In this document: piece by piece, positions 11,000-23,427 of the stretch
Layout of the letters: each line of letters begins with the position of its first letter
How positions within the stretch are numbered: position 1 is the stretch's first letter
Assembly (NCBI GenBank): GCA_028551475.1
Contig: CM052360.1
Coordinates: forward strand, 4,638,501 to 4,702,500
Direction: 5' to 3'
Source: Casuarina equisetifolia
Taxonomy: Eukaryota; Streptophyta; Magnoliopsida; Fagales; Casuarinaceae
Length of the DNA: 64,000 nt
Notes under the pieces: generated by a model
The model's database searches: none
The model's input: the letters and a program-made list of their open reading frames with translations, nothing else
Told to the model about the DNA's origin: nothing
Translations under genes and position numbers: made by a program

Positions 11000-13262
11000 C
11001 TATTCTTGAAAGTTGGGTTGAGCAAGTTGAAGATGATATGGCTGAATGTCAGAAGGGATGGTGGCAAGTTGAAGCAGGCCACATGGTTGCTCTCCATATA
11101 ACGGGAATTGAACCGCAGCTTGCTGAGGCTCAGCCGCCTTAACCTCCATTGCCGCTTGCTGATACTGTATAGCTGCCTGGTGCTCCTGAATCTGTCCATA
11201 GCAAGAAATCACAGTGAATCTCCATTCAACAATTGTTTCCTCTTCAGTTTAACTGAACATCTATTGGGCTCCTTTTAAAATCCTTTACTTACCCAGCGGT
11301 ACATGTTGCTATTTTCCTCCTCCAACAGACGCTCCTAAACATTAACAAGAAGGAAAGTTTAAAATCTCGTAATGGTGTATGTGTGCGTTTGTGTGTGCTT
11401 GTTTTGCAGAGAGAATTTTGACCTTCCTTCTCATGTTGTTCATCTGCTGGTGAAAGAGCTCATTCTGCACATTCAATCAACAATACATGAATGATGGAAA
11501 TAAAATAACAAGAAAAAAGAAATTCACATAACAAAATTCTCATGCAATTAGTTGTTTTTGGGTTTCTCTTTGCTTTCCTAGAAAATATATGGGCAAGCAA
11601 ATCGAAAGCAAAACTAGTCCCGGGATTGATAACAATACTGGAAGGAAGTGGCAGCACTAATAATTTCGAAATGGAAGAGTGTTTCAAGTTCTGCTTCCTC
11701 AATAGAGAGCAGTGCAGAATAACGCACTGTGATCCCATGCATCTCTAGAACTTAGAGGAGAGTAAACATAATCGTCTCTGAAACCAATCAAGATAATCAT
11801 AGATTGGTTACCAAGATTGACTACAACAACCAGACAGCCTCTACTCACCAGTTGTATTATGAGCGTTGACAGATGATAGCTGGATAAGGGAAACAGGAGA
11901 TATAATTGAATATAGAATGGAAAAGCCAATACCTTTCGGGCTCGGACCTTGTTAACAGCACGTTCTAGTTCTTTTTCAAGTTCATCCAAATCTTCATATT
12001 GTAAGGAGGTCAAGTCCTCGCCAGCGTAGCGTTGGCTCTTAAGTTGAAGATGATGAGCCTCTCTTCTCAGCAGTGTCATTTCACTGTAGATTTCCTCCTA
12101 CGAAGCGAATGGTGAACAAATCAAATTTCATATTCATATAAACTTATGTAGACTGGATGACAAACTTAAATTTATCGTTATACCCGGTTAGCATGTTCAG
12201 AAATACGAACGCCCGCAACCTTCTGGTACCTTTCTATGATTTGCTCCATGCTGCGACAACACATACAATTTGTTCTTACGAATTTAAGTGTCAATCTTTC
12301 ACTATCTTCAGTAAATTCGTTTTAGGAAATAAGTACAAAAATAAAGAATTCAGGGATAGTGAAATCTCTGCTATCAGATTTATAAGAATAAAATCAAGGA
12401 GCAATTGACTAACATATGCATCCATTAACCTTCTCTCTTTCTTTTCAAAGAAGTGCTGTTTCAAGAGGTCATAAATCTCAATCTCAAAGCCAATATCATG
12501 AGTAGTTTGAAATTTATGAAGATATTATCTTTTGGTCGAGAAAGTTTCGTCGGATGCTGTAGATATATATAACCATTAGAACAATATAAACAGTCATCAA
12601 GGACCACAGATATCTTGTTACTAGTGAGTCCAAAAAAAATACCTAAATAGAGCCTAGAATCATTATAGTCCCCACTATAACAGGTGCAGGCAGGGTGCAA
12701 CTGCAACTGCAACTCAAATGACATCACAAAGTTGACTCAGGGAAACTTACAGTGCATGATAACGGGGAAACCCTAATCTGTCAGAAGCATGAAACTGAGA
12801 GTAAGAAGGCACTGAAGCTGATCGATCTTTAATGCGAGTAATAGGCCTTAAATATTTTAACTCACTCGCAGAGATACACAGATTCGCAGGGATGGCGAGT
12901 GAGACACAGATTATGAAGACCTAACTAGATGAAAACCTAAAAAGTTTTAAACTTTAAGCTTCCTCTCAGGATACATGTTCAGATCGAAGTCATGGAAGCT
13001 AGCAGAACTTATGAGAATATATATACCACGCTGTGGGAAGAAATCTTTGAGAGGAAATATCCAATTAGACCCACCTCGAAGGCGAAGTGCTGTACTGGCA
13101 CATCTTTCCAGTGCTTGAGAAGACGATGAGGCCAATTTCCGCGTCACATAGCACCGAGAGCTCGTGAGTCTTCTTCAACAACCCCGCTCGGCGCTTGCAG
13201 AAGGTAACTTGCCTTGTGGTCGGATTCTCAATTCTCCTGATCGGTATCTTTCCGCGTCCCAT
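11000..13262 (-). CDS. TT16: B-sister MIKC-type MADS-box transcription factor (TT16/ABS-like)
   Basis: Six exons join in phase: 13075-13262, 12184-12250, 11933-12097, 11423-11464, 11293-11334 and 11000-11191, giving 231 aa. The ATG at 13262 opens the MADS domain [20 protein letters not shown], with the DNA-binding and dimerisation region through residue about 60. The I region ([13 protein letters not shown]) is followed by a K domain of heptad helices (about residues 86-165, including [19 protein letters not shown]). The C-terminus holds the B-sister signature [11 protein letters not shown] and [10 protein letters not shown]. Exons 4 and 5 of 42 nt each are the classic MIKC pattern. In Arabidopsis the family acts in ovule and seed-coat endothelium and promotes proanthocyanidin accumulation. 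Orthology to TT16 rather than its GOA paralogue is inferred from the C-terminal motif. Intron 1 (12251-13074) is the longest and a likely regulatory site. All frames are intact. Confidence 0.93.
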
Positions 13263-13455
13263 GTCCAGAAGAGCTATACTTTGCCTATATTCTAGTCAAA
13301 GAAAGAGAAGTAAGAGAAATTCTGCACCTCATTACATGCTAGAATTCCCACATTTATTGTGTAAACCAAAAACATAGACGCTTGGTACTCCAACAATCTT
13401 AGAAATCAGTATGAGGAAAAAAGACAAAATTGCTCAACTACGAAGGAGTTTGATG
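13263..13455 (-). promoter_or_regulatory. Proximal upstream region of the B-sister MADS-box gene
   Basis: Only about 190 bp separates the MADS start codon from a dispersed duplicated segment. A CArG box or TATA box is not obvious. On the opposite strand, 13371-13455 is an open stretch reading RKKDKIAQLRRSLM that continues into the duplicated segment. Confidence 0.35.
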
Positions 13456-13874
13456 AAAGAACTACGTGCTGAGCGGAATGAAATGCCTTAAGAGGTGTGA
13501 AATTCCAACATGGTACTCTGGTAAGGGTTTGCAGAGGCAAGAGAGAAAGAGAATGGAGGAACGTTGAGTTAAGACTTTGTATACCTGATGTTTCTTTTCT
13601 TGCTTGTAAAGTGGAAGAATATGGAAGATGGTGTCCTTATAGGAACCACCCTATAATGCTGTTTACTCTACTTTTCTTTAAGCCCTCTCTTTATATGAAA
13701 AACAACCAAAAATGCACCTCCTGCATGAATTCAAACATACGGAACCTAGAGAGAGAGAGAGAGAGAGTGAGAGACACAGACAGAGACAGAAAGAGAGAGT
13801 GGGAGAAAGAGAGGTCTAAATTTGTGGTTTCATGCATTGTATGCGTTTGAGTATGCATTTGTTTATTAGACCTG
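13456..13874 (+). repeat. Dispersed duplication, copy 1 (partner at 43605-43989)
   Basis: Two copies in direct orientation about 30 kb apart share near-identical DNA over roughly 0.4 kb, starting at AAAGAACT and ending at TTTATTAGACCTG. Both retain the same coding-like tail (KEL.AERNEMP then TAA) and a GA microsatellite (13748-13767). Copy 1 is longer because of a GA/GACA expansion. It carries extra coding-like sequence upstream (QLRRSLM), as if it were the last exon and 3' UTR of a gene. Which copy is parental is unknown. Confidence 0.85.
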
Positions 13875-14794
13875 ATGCTCAAATGAATATTAGGTAATGA
13901 TGCAGATGGTCCCTCCTGGCTCAGTGATAAACCAAACATGTGAATGATATGGCTGCCGTACTCGAGCTTAATTACCAATGTGAATGGCAGGACCGTGGTT
14001 CCATGGATGAAGGTAGTCCTTGCCTGTCCAAGAAGGAGGATACGGACAAGCGATTGTTGAGTTCTAACCACCACAGCTTTGGTCTGCAAAGTAATCCTGA
14101 CTTTTTCCGGTTACAGTAATGGTTGGAGGAATTAGGCTTACCATAAACAGAAATCCCAAGTAATAATAGGAATCGACAGAGTGTAACAATCTCATGGGGA
14201 CAGATTCTCATTCATTGGTATTCTATGCTGCTTGGCTTTCTCATTAATGACCATCCTACGTACTGAGGAAAAGATAGACGTCGTTATACTTTGACAGTAC
14301 CGCTTTCTTAAGTTCAAAAAACCACTTATATCTGTTGCTTATTTACACTGAGGATCTGGTTTATTAGATCATGTGAACACATAATATCATGGACAAGCAG
14401 ATTAGACACACCGCAAGGACCTTCGAGAATATTTTTCTCAAAAGGTTTTGCCACATTTCTACACCTGGCCTATAGCCATGCAAGTTCGGACCAAAGTCAC
14501 AATCTTTTCATTATATGCTATCAATTATGCACCGAAGGTTGACTGCGTCAGTTTTTAATAATAAGCACCTTTGCTTGACCACAATCAATACTCGTTATTG
14601 GGGATATGGCTTTTGTTTATTTTTTGTCTCTTTTACCACGGAAATGTTCCTGCATGCAACTAGCTGTATGGGCTTCGGAAACCTAAACAAATTCTTGAAA
14701 TATCAAGGAAATGATAGTTGTGGTTCCATTAGTTTTTGAATAAGCATACCCCGCTAAGGAAAGGTATATCGCAAGACTTCATATGTTCAATTTG
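13875..14794. other. Gene-free interval before the gypsy element
   Basis: No credible gene is seen. This stretch may contain the gag region or 5' LTR of the gypsy element beyond the point where protein similarity can be read, but no LTR pair was found. Confidence 0.35.
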
Positions 14795-17528
14795 ATGGAA
14801 GGGAAGGCCCTGAGATCTACTGCAAGATCTCTAATGTACATAGAGTATATAGTTAATAAAAAGAATACCAAAGCAATAGTGGATTTAGTTGCAACATACA
14901 ATTTCATTACACCCGAAGAAGCCCGAAGTTGGGTCTTTTAGTGAAGAAAGATATCGGTTCACTGAAGGCGGTGAACAGGACTCCATGGCCAGTGGCTGGA
15001 ATCGCCTAAGGAATGGACTTGCATGTTGGCAAATGGAGGGGGAAGGTGGATCTAATAGTGGTGCTATGGATGACTACAAGTTAGTCCTTAGGTTAAATTT
15101 CCTCCATAAAGTTAATGATTTCCCTTACCCCACACATAGTTGTTTGTGTACATTCATAGGGAAAATGTTGTGTATGGTTCTTACTAAAGTAATGAGCCTA
15201 GCACAAAGGAGTATTTTTGCAATGTAGTTGAAGACAAGCATCTAGAAAGGTAAGAAAACTTATTTTGCTATATTAAAGGAAGAGAGGGATATTGCGAAGG
15301 AAGACAACCTTCCTCAAGTTGTTCGTGATTTCCTTAAAGAAAATGAGAATGTGATCCCTCAAGAGATGCTAAAGTAACTACCTTTAAGGAGGGAAGTTGA
15401 TCTTGCAACTAAGTTGAAATTGGGAACGAAGCCTCCAACAAGGGCCTCTTATTGAATATCCCCACATGAGTTGAAGGAACTCATGAAACAATTGAAGGCG
15501 TTGCTTGATACAAGATATATTTGACCTTTGAAAGCACCATATGGAGCATCAGTGTTGTTCCAAGCCAAAAAGGATAGATCCATGCATCCATGCATTGATT
15601 ACTAGGCATTAAACAAGGTAACCGTGAAAAACAAAAACAAAAAAAAACTATTCCTTTAATAGCATATTTATTTGACAAGTTAGGTCATGGCCATTACTTT
15701 ATAAAGGTGGATTTGTGGTCAGGATACTACCAAGTCTAGATTACTATTGGAGATGAGTTAAAAATCACGTCTGATACGGTACAACTTTTTTGAATGGTTG
15801 GTCATGCCGTTTGGTTTAACCAATGCCCCAACGACGTTCTGTACTTTGATGAATAACTTGCTCCATCCTTATTTGGACAAGTTTATGGTTGTATACTTGG
15901 CTAACATTGTGGTGTATAACAACTCTTTAGAGGAGCATATAGAGCACTTGAAGGTGTTGTTTAAGGTGCTATGAGAAACCAAGTTGTACTTGAAAAAGGA
16001 GAAGTGTTCATTTGCTTGAGAAGAAATGGACTTTCGTGGTCATGTGATCAAGAAAGGGACCTTAGAATGGATAAGGCTAAAGTGAAGGTAATCCAAGAGT
16101 GGAAAGCTTCTTCAAAGGTAACTGAATTAAGATATTTTCTAAGTTTAATCAACTATTATAAACGCTTCATTGTAGGGTTCTTGGTAATAGCCACACCTTT
16201 GACAAAGATGTTGAAGAAGTCCAAGACTTGGGATTGGATAAAGGCATGCCAAAAAGTCTTTGGAAACTTGAAGGCTGTTGTGACAAAAGAATTGGTGTTG
16301 GCATTATCAGATTTCTTCAAACAATTTGAGGTACATTTAGATGCTTTTGATTTTGCTATTGGGGTTATACTTATGTAGGAGGGGCATCCCATTGCTTTGA
16401 AAGTTGAGAGTTAAATGAGGTGGAGTATAAGTATGTGGTCCAGGAAAAGGAGATGACGACCATAATTCATTGCTTGAGGATGTGGCATCATTACTTACTT
16501 GGCTCGCAATTCTTAATCTAGACAGATAATGTGGCCATGAGTTATTTTTAGACTTAGAAGAAGTTGTCTTTGAAGCAAGCTAGGTGGTAGGACTTTTTTA
16601 TTGATTTTGATTACATGATGGAGTACAATCCGGAGAGAATCAATGTAGTTACTAATGCTCTTAGCTAGAAGGCTGAGTTGGCTACCATGAGTGTAGCTAT
16701 GAGAGATACATTGTAGCTTATATGAGAAGGAATGACTTACGATTCAATGGCCAAACAATTGGAGCAACTTATGAAAGAGGGCAAGATTAAGTAGTTCTAG
16801 ATGGAAGATGAACTACTCTATACTAAGAGAAGGCACTTATACATACCTAAGTGGGAGAACCTCCAATGAAAACTCATCAAGGAATGTCATAACAGCAAGT
16901 GGGTAGGGCATCCTAGACAACGGAGGACGAGGGCTCTTGTAGAAGCCTCATATTTTTGGCCTAATATGTGTGATGAGATTGAACTTTTCGTTAAAACTTG
17001 TTTTATTTGCCAATAGGATAAATCGAAGTGGAGAGCTCCTGAGGGATTATTAGAACCCTTACCAATATTAAGTCGTACATAGGAGAGCATCTTCATGGAT
17101 TTTATCACCAAACTACCAAAGGTGGGTGTGGATCGATACTCGTGGTGGTGGACTGATTTGCAAAGTAGGCTAGCTTCGTATTGGCCCTAGTTTAGCAAAA
17201 GTCACAACCTGGCTCTTCTTCAAACATGTGGTGAAGTACTTAGGACTACTGCGTAGCGTTATTAATGATAGAGATCCATGCTTCACGGGTTAATTATGCA
17301 GGGAACTATTCAAGTTGTTGGGCTCATAATTGTATTTCTCTACAAGTTTCCACCCTTAGATGAATGGGCAAATAGAGAATGTGAATAACCTTGTGGAGTT
17401 ATACCTAAGACATTTTGTAAGTGAGAACTAGAAAAATTGGGTGAAGTTGATGGATGTAGCCCAACTTTCTTACAACTTCCAAAGAAGTGAGTCCATGAAG
17501 AAAAGTTCATTCAAGTTGGTGACAAGGC
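14795..17528 (+). mobile_element. Ty3/gypsy retrotransposon remnant, part 1 (protease to integrase core)
   Basis: Read in shifting frames, the order is aspartic protease (about 14834-15225), reverse transcriptase (about 15425-15990), RNase H (about 16329-16690), the integrase HHCC zinc finger (about 16880-17015) and the integrase core (about 17090-17512). PR-RT-RH-IN is the Ty3/gypsy order. It is dead: many in-frame stops and frameshifts, the protease active site has lost its Asp-Ser/Thr-Gly, and the RT box at 15891-15917 reads YLANI where the two catalytic Asp are expected. The longest open piece is 15971-16378. Pol resumes at 23551 after an inserted LINE. No LTRs were recognised. Confidence 0.92.
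17513..17528. repeat. Left target-site duplication of the nested LINE
   Basis: AAGTTGGTGACAAGGC. The right copy at 23535-23550 reads AAGTTGTTGACAAGGC, with one mismatch in 16. Confidence 0.9.
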
Positions 17529-18160
17529 CCGCCCTGTAGTCCCTCCCCGCTCCCCGTTGTCCTTCCCTGCTCTCGTAGTCCCTCCCTGTTGTCCCTCATG
17601 TAGTCCCTCCCCTAACCCCTCTTGCAAATCCCCAAATCCCCCAAATCCCCGTCATCCTCCCACAGTGCCTACCCTTTGCCCCTCCCTGCTCCCGCAGTCC
17701 CTCCCCGTTGTCTCTCTCGCAGTGCCTACCCTAGCCCCTCCCACAGATCCCTAGATCCCCTAGACCCCTGTCATCCTCCCGTAGTCCCTACCCTCTGTCC
17801 CTCCCCGTAATCCTTCCCCGCTCCTTGTCATCCTTCCCTGCTCCCGCAGTCCTTCCCCGTTGTCCCTCTTGCCGCCCCAGATCCTTTTCCACCTTCATAC
17901 CCATTTCCTCCATAAACACTAGCTGCGTCCACCTCTTCCGCTGCCTCCACCGAAACCCCATAACCCTAATCCCAAAGCCATCCACACCTAACCTAGTTCA
18001 TTATCACTCATAGCTCCCTGTCGTTCCGAGCACCCAGATCCCCGAAGCCCGCCATCACTTAGACACTCCTCAAGGACGGGAGGCAGAGCTGGCCGGTGGG
18101 AGAATAGGTCCTGATGGCTGATTGCTGGACTCCCTAGGCTCAGAGGTAAGAAGCAAAAAA
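17529..18160 (+). promoter_or_regulatory. LINE 5' UTR, C/T-rich with short tandem repeats
   Basis: A strongly pyrimidine-rich stretch up to about 18010 is built of imperfect repeats around GTAGTCCCTCCC and CCCCGTTGTCC, contrasting with the AT-rich surroundings. In L1 elements the internal promoter lies in this position. Promoter activity is inferred. The open frames read through it (for example 17557-17754) are low-complexity Pro/Ser artefacts. Confidence 0.6.
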
Positions 18161-18643
18161 AAAAAAATTGTTTTGGAGTAAGTTTTATTTTTATTTTATT
18201 TTTCTGCATATTAGATTATAATTGGAATAAACTCTGCTATAGTGAGTGTTGGTGGGAAATTTTTTGATTCTGTGTGTTTTTTTATATATTTATTTTATAT
18301 TTATATTTATATTTATTTTTTATTTTGGATTGCAATTTGGAAGTAGAAGTTAGTGGAGTGAGTGTTAGGTGGGAATTTGTTGTGGTGTGCTGTTTCTTGG
18401 ATGTTTTGAATTATTGATTGCTTAGTTAAGATATTTGTTTTGGATTGGTAAGAGAAGAAAATACTTACCAAAAGCCATGTTTCTATTAAGTTAAGTTAAA
18501 GGGATTAAAGAGTGAATTTTAAGTAGATTGTCGGTAGAAGATAGAATCTATTAGGTCAGTATACTGAGTAGATCATGAACATTTGGTACATGTTACCAAA
18601 ATCCTGCCTATCAAATTAGTTAATTACTAAGTTGATAATTGTT

Positions 18644-20075
18644 GATGGTCAAGGAGTTCCAGTGGATAGACCCAGATAATACAAAGTTTGAGAAAAGAGG
18701 GAAAAGGAAAATATGGAAACTTGAAGATTGTTGGAAATCTTTAGGAGAAAATAATGATACAGAAGTTAAAATAATGAAATTTGTATGAACAATCCTTGTA
18801 AATAGGAACATCGCTAAAGGAAGTATGACCAAGGATAATATAGCTCAATGGGACAAGGTGAGAATTGAAAAAGAAATCTAAGAAAGTTTATTCCTAGGGC
18901 CTACAAGAAATAAAGAGAAGAATGAAAGGCTAGAAGAGACAAACAACACTATCTTTAAGGAGAGCTTTGAACATAAAGGAAAGCATGAATCTTGGAGTAA
19001 GGCTGTAATAAGAGGATTAGCACAAAGTGCTCATATGAAATACCAGCCACCAGTATTAAATGATGGGAAACGTAGAGTTGCTCCTCCTAAGGAAGTTATT
19101 GAAGAAGGTAGTAAATTCTATGCAAATTGTGTTGTGGGTTTCTTTTTGGGATCAAAATTATCATTTTCTGTGGTAAAAGGAATTGTAGAAAAGCAATGGG
19201 GAAAACAAAGTTTAGTAGATATTTCTACTACAGATAATGGCTTCTTCTTTTTTAGATTTTCTGATAAACAAAAGATGGAGGAAGTATTAGAAGCTAGAGT
19301 ATGTGATGTGGTAGGAAAACCAATGTTTCTGCAAAAATGGTATAATACTATTAGATTGTAGAAAGAAAAAATCATTTCAATACCAATTTGGATAAAATTG
19401 CATAATGTCCCACATGCTCTATGGGATAAGATTGGTATGAGCTACGTAGCTAGTGTTGTTGGAAAGCCACTATACATGGATAAAGCTACTAAACATAGAT
19501 AAAGGATATCATATGCAAAAGTATGTGTTGAAATAGATACAAAGTGTTCTCTACCAACTTCATTTGAAATTGACATGGGAAATGGTGCTATTTTTGAGGT
19601 AGGAGTGGAGTATTGTTGGTTACCTGAAATATGCAAGAAATGTGATTGCTTTGGACATAAGGAGTGTGTTACAAAGAGAAAAGAGATATAGGTTCCAGTG
19701 CAAAAGCCATTAAGTCAGACGGAGAACTATGATGGAGGACGTGGGGATAAAGAACATTTGAATAATGGTAATGAAAATCAAGTTCATAAGGACAAAGGAC
19801 ATAAGGATATAAGAGATAAGATTGCAAATTCAATAACACATGAAGTTGAATCCACCACTAGTCCAAAGGCCAAATTAGAACAAAGCAATAAAGCAAGTGT
19901 GAATGGAAGAGGAAACAAAAGGAGCCCTAAAAGGAATACATGTGAGGAGGATAACACCAGTAATAAGTTTAGTGTGTTGATAAATGACTACCAAGAACCA
20001 AATGAAGAAAGATGCAATGATATTGTAGGTTTTGAAGGTATTGAAGGAGAAAACACTATACCCCCAGACAAATGA
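18644..20075 (+). pseudogene. LINE ORF1 (gag-like, zinc knuckle), broken
   Basis: The frame can be followed from an ATG at 18644 through several stops. Open pieces are 19035-19361 and 19698-20075. The N-terminal part resembles the DUF4283-type domain of plant LINE/copia gag-like proteins. A CCHC-like knuckle reads CKKCDCFGHKEC (about 19632-19667). The C-terminal part is hydrophilic and Lys/Asn-rich. The stop codon at 20073-20075 overlaps the ORF2 start as ATGA. ORF1 proteins of L1 elements bind RNA and act as chaperones in the RNP. This copy is not translatable as a whole. Confidence 0.85.
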
Positions 20076-23000
20076 TCATATTCTCATGGAATGTTAGGGG
20101 CATGAATAAAAGTCCTAAACAAAAGGAGGTACAGGAAGTTATCAAGAATGCTAAAGCTGACATTGTCATTTTATTAGAACACAAAATAAAAGAAAATAAA
20201 GCACAATGGGTGATAGATTCTCTTTTTCCCCAATGGGGTTTTGTCCATAATTATAGAGATAATGAAAATGGAAAGATTTGGATTGTATGGAAAAAGCCAT
20301 AGCTCAACATTACAGTACTTAGTAGTTCTAAACAAGTAGTGAATTGTAAAGTGGAAGAGGGGCATGAAGTATGGTACTTATCTGCCATCTACGCAGCAAA
20401 TGCAGCAAATGAATGGAAGGATCTTTAGAATAACCTCACACAATGTTATAACAGTTATGGAAAGGACACTCAATGGTAACTAGTAGGAGATTTTAATACA
20501 GTGAGGAATCTAAATGAAAGGGTCAATGTAACTGGCAGATGGATAAAAGGAATAGAAGACTTCAACAAGTTCATAAGTGATGCAAAACTTATAGAACCAA
20601 ACTTTGTAGGACCTTTTCTATCATGGACGAACAAAGGTAAAAGATTAGGGTTCAAAGGTAGTAAATTGGATAAATGTTTGGTAAACCCTAAATGGTTGCA
20701 AAGTAATGTGTATTTCTCCATTGAATTTAGTACTCCTGGATTGTTAGACCACAATCCTTGCATTATCAAGGTGGGCAATAATAGACTAAGATAGAAAAGC
20801 GCCTTTAGATTTTTCAACTTCTGGCAAGACAACCCCCAATTTATGACAATAGTGAAGAATATTTGGCAACAAAGGGTTGATGGCACTATAATGTATATAA
20901 TAATGATAAAGTTGAAGGAAATGAAAAAAGAGTTGAGAAAGCTAAATAGAGAGGAATTTGGAGAATTACCAAAGAAAATAGAGATAGCAAGGAAGTAGCT
21001 ACAAATAGCACAAGGAAAGCTTTTTGATGACCCTTCAAATACCCAATTGCGTAATGAAGAAAAGGACTGGTTAGAAAAGTTACTAATACATAGCAAACAT
21101 GAAGAAATACTTCTAAAGCAAAAATCAAGGAATACTTGGCTGAAAGAGGGAGATTGTAACAGTAAAGTCTTTTTTAGAAGCATGATGAAGAGGAGAGCAA
21201 AAAACCACATTGTCAAGCTGGAAATAGATGATGGGCAACTTCCTAAAGATCCTGAAATGATAAAAAACAAAATTCTAAGTTACTATCAAAACTTGCTAGG
21301 GAGGGCAAACCAACTTCAACCATCAGAAGCAAAATTAAGAGAGTTATTTCCCACAGAAATTCCAGAAGAGATAAAGAGAAGCCTTATAGCATATGTTCAA
21401 AGAGAAGATATACAAAAGGTCCTTAATACTATTGGTGATTATGGAGCTCCAGGTCTTGATGGATATAATAGCTTCTTCTTCAAGAAAGCTTGGAGCATTA
21501 GAGGGAGTGACATAGAAGATGCAGTTATAGCTTTGTTTCAGAAGAGATAGCTACTGCGAAGCATAAATTCAATGGTAATCTCCTTTGTCCCTAAGAAAAT
21601 TAATGCCACAAATATGAAAGATTTTAGACCAATCCCCTGTTGTAATGTGTTGTACAAGATCATATATAAAATTATGGTAGGAAGATTAAGTATAGCTTTG
21701 CCTCATTTTATACATCCTTATCAGACAGCTTTTGTTTCAGGAAGGAACATTAAAAAAAAAAATTTTGTTATGTCAAGAGTTAATACACAATTATCACAAA
21801 GGTATTCATGGGAAAAGGGTAACAATTATAGTTGATATTATGAAAGCATATGATTCAATAGACTAGAATGCAATCCTAAGTACTCTGAAAGTTTTGAAGT
21901 TCCTAGAAAAATTTAGATTGCTGATTGAAAGCTGCATCACTACTGTTGGATATTCTGTGAATATCAATGGCTCTCATACAGGTTTTTTTAAGGGGGCAAA
22001 GGGACTTAGCCAAGGAGACCCTTTCTCTCCATTTTTCTTTGTTATTGTGATGAAGATTCTTAACAGAATTATACAAAAAAAAGTATCTTCTGGAAGGTTT
22101 AAATTTCACTAGAAATGCTCTAAAGAGAAGATCACTCATCTATGCTTTGTTGATGATCTCTTTCTATTTGCTCATGGAGGTATTGAGTCTATATTGTATT
22201 TACTAGATGCTATGTAAGAGTTTGAAGATATAATAGGTCTAAAGATGCATCCAGAAAAGTGTCAAATTTTCTTTTCAGGCTTGTCTGAACAGGAAAAGGC
22301 TTTAATACTTGATCATATTCCTATCCAAGAAGGTCAACTTCCTATAAAATACTTGGGAGTTTCACTGATTACTAAAAAACTCTCTAACCTAGATTGTACT
22401 ATCCTAATAGAAAAGATATTGAGGAGAATTGAAGGTTGAGCCTAAGCATATTAGTTATAGGGGGAGACTACAGCGAGTAAAAAGTGTTTTGTTCTCATTG
22501 CAAACATATTGGACGTAAATTTTTCTATTATTAAAACAAACTCTTTATGAAATTGAAAAAAAGATTAGAACCTTCTTTTGGGCAGGTAAATCTAATGGAT
22601 GATGTGTAGCGAAAGTGGCATAGAAAGAAGTTTGTTGGCCTAAAATTTTTGGAGGATTGGGTTTGATAGACATTCATACTTGGAATAAGGCGGCAATTGG
22701 AAAACTCTTATGGTCTCTTGTGCACCCCAACACAAACTCTTTATGGGTTAAATGGATGATAACAGAAAATTTAAAGGAAAGGAATGTATTAGAAGTTGAG
22801 ATGAAAGGATCACTAGCTTGGAGCTTTAAGAATATTTTACAAGTAAGAAGTGAACTTACATAACTAGTGACGGACTCAGAATACCATATTGCCAAAAGTT
22901 ATGTAGCACTAAGAGAGAACAGAGAAGATACTGAATGGGCAACACTTGTTTGGAAAGAAAGAGTACCAAAGCATAATTTTATCTGTTGGATCACTCTGAA

Positions 23001-23427
23001 AGACAAACTATACACAGCAGATCGGGTGGCTAAATGGAATAGTTCAGTGGATCTACAATGTAACCTCTGCCAACAAGAAGAAGAATCACAAGAACATTTA
23101 TTTTTTAAGTGTAGGTTTACAAACTACATCTGGAAGGCTTTGTTAGGCATGAATGGATAAACTCGAAGAATTGAACACTAGAGAGCTGAAATATGTTGGA
23201 TGACCAAGATTGTCAAGAGGAAGAGCTTTGCAACAACCTTGCTTAGTATATCTTTCAAGGCCGTATTGTATCACATTTGGAGAGAAAGGAATACAAGAAG
23301 ATTCAGCGACACAAGTCTAGATAACTCAACCATTATTGCTAAAATCAAGAAGGATGTGAGAGGAAAGATTTCATCTACCAGAGGAGTCAAGCTTACAAAT
23401 TGTAATAAATTTTTACAAGAGCTCTGA
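20072..23427 (+). pseudogene. LINE ORF2 (endonuclease and reverse transcriptase), broken
   Basis: An APE-like endonuclease at about 20072-20790 shows SWNVRGMN, LLEHK, GDFNTV, SKLDK and LDHNP. A linker follows, then reverse transcriptase at about 21430-22430, including GLSQGDPFSPF and the catalytic box FVDDL (22143-22160), both Asp retained. A zf-RVT domain (about 22930-23150) shows FICWITLKDKLYTADR and CNLCQQEEESQEHLFFKC. Several in-frame TAG/TGA codons and frameshifts divide it into pieces (21047-21550, 21572-21835, 21894-22112, 22245-22439, 22657-22863, 22867-23160). The architecture is that of plant L1-clade elements. Confidence 0.9.

Noticed and set aside
12781-12860. Possible extra MADS exon in intron 1
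   Set aside because: The stretch is open in one frame but does not resemble an I region. The true second exon at 12184-12250 fits phase and sequence.
13497-13850. 117-aa frame with Glu/Arg repeats
   Set aside because: Much of it is the GA/GACA microsatellite. It starts at a non-ATG codon and is not conserved in the second copy.
17557-18013. Pro/Ser-rich and Arg-rich frames in the C-rich stretch
   Set aside because: Low-complexity reading of the LINE 5' UTR repeats with no conserved motif.
20470-21270. 266-aa minus-strand open frame
   Set aside because: It lies antisense to the LINE endonuclease/RT coding region, where Lys/Asn/Glu-rich codons leave the opposite strand open by composition.
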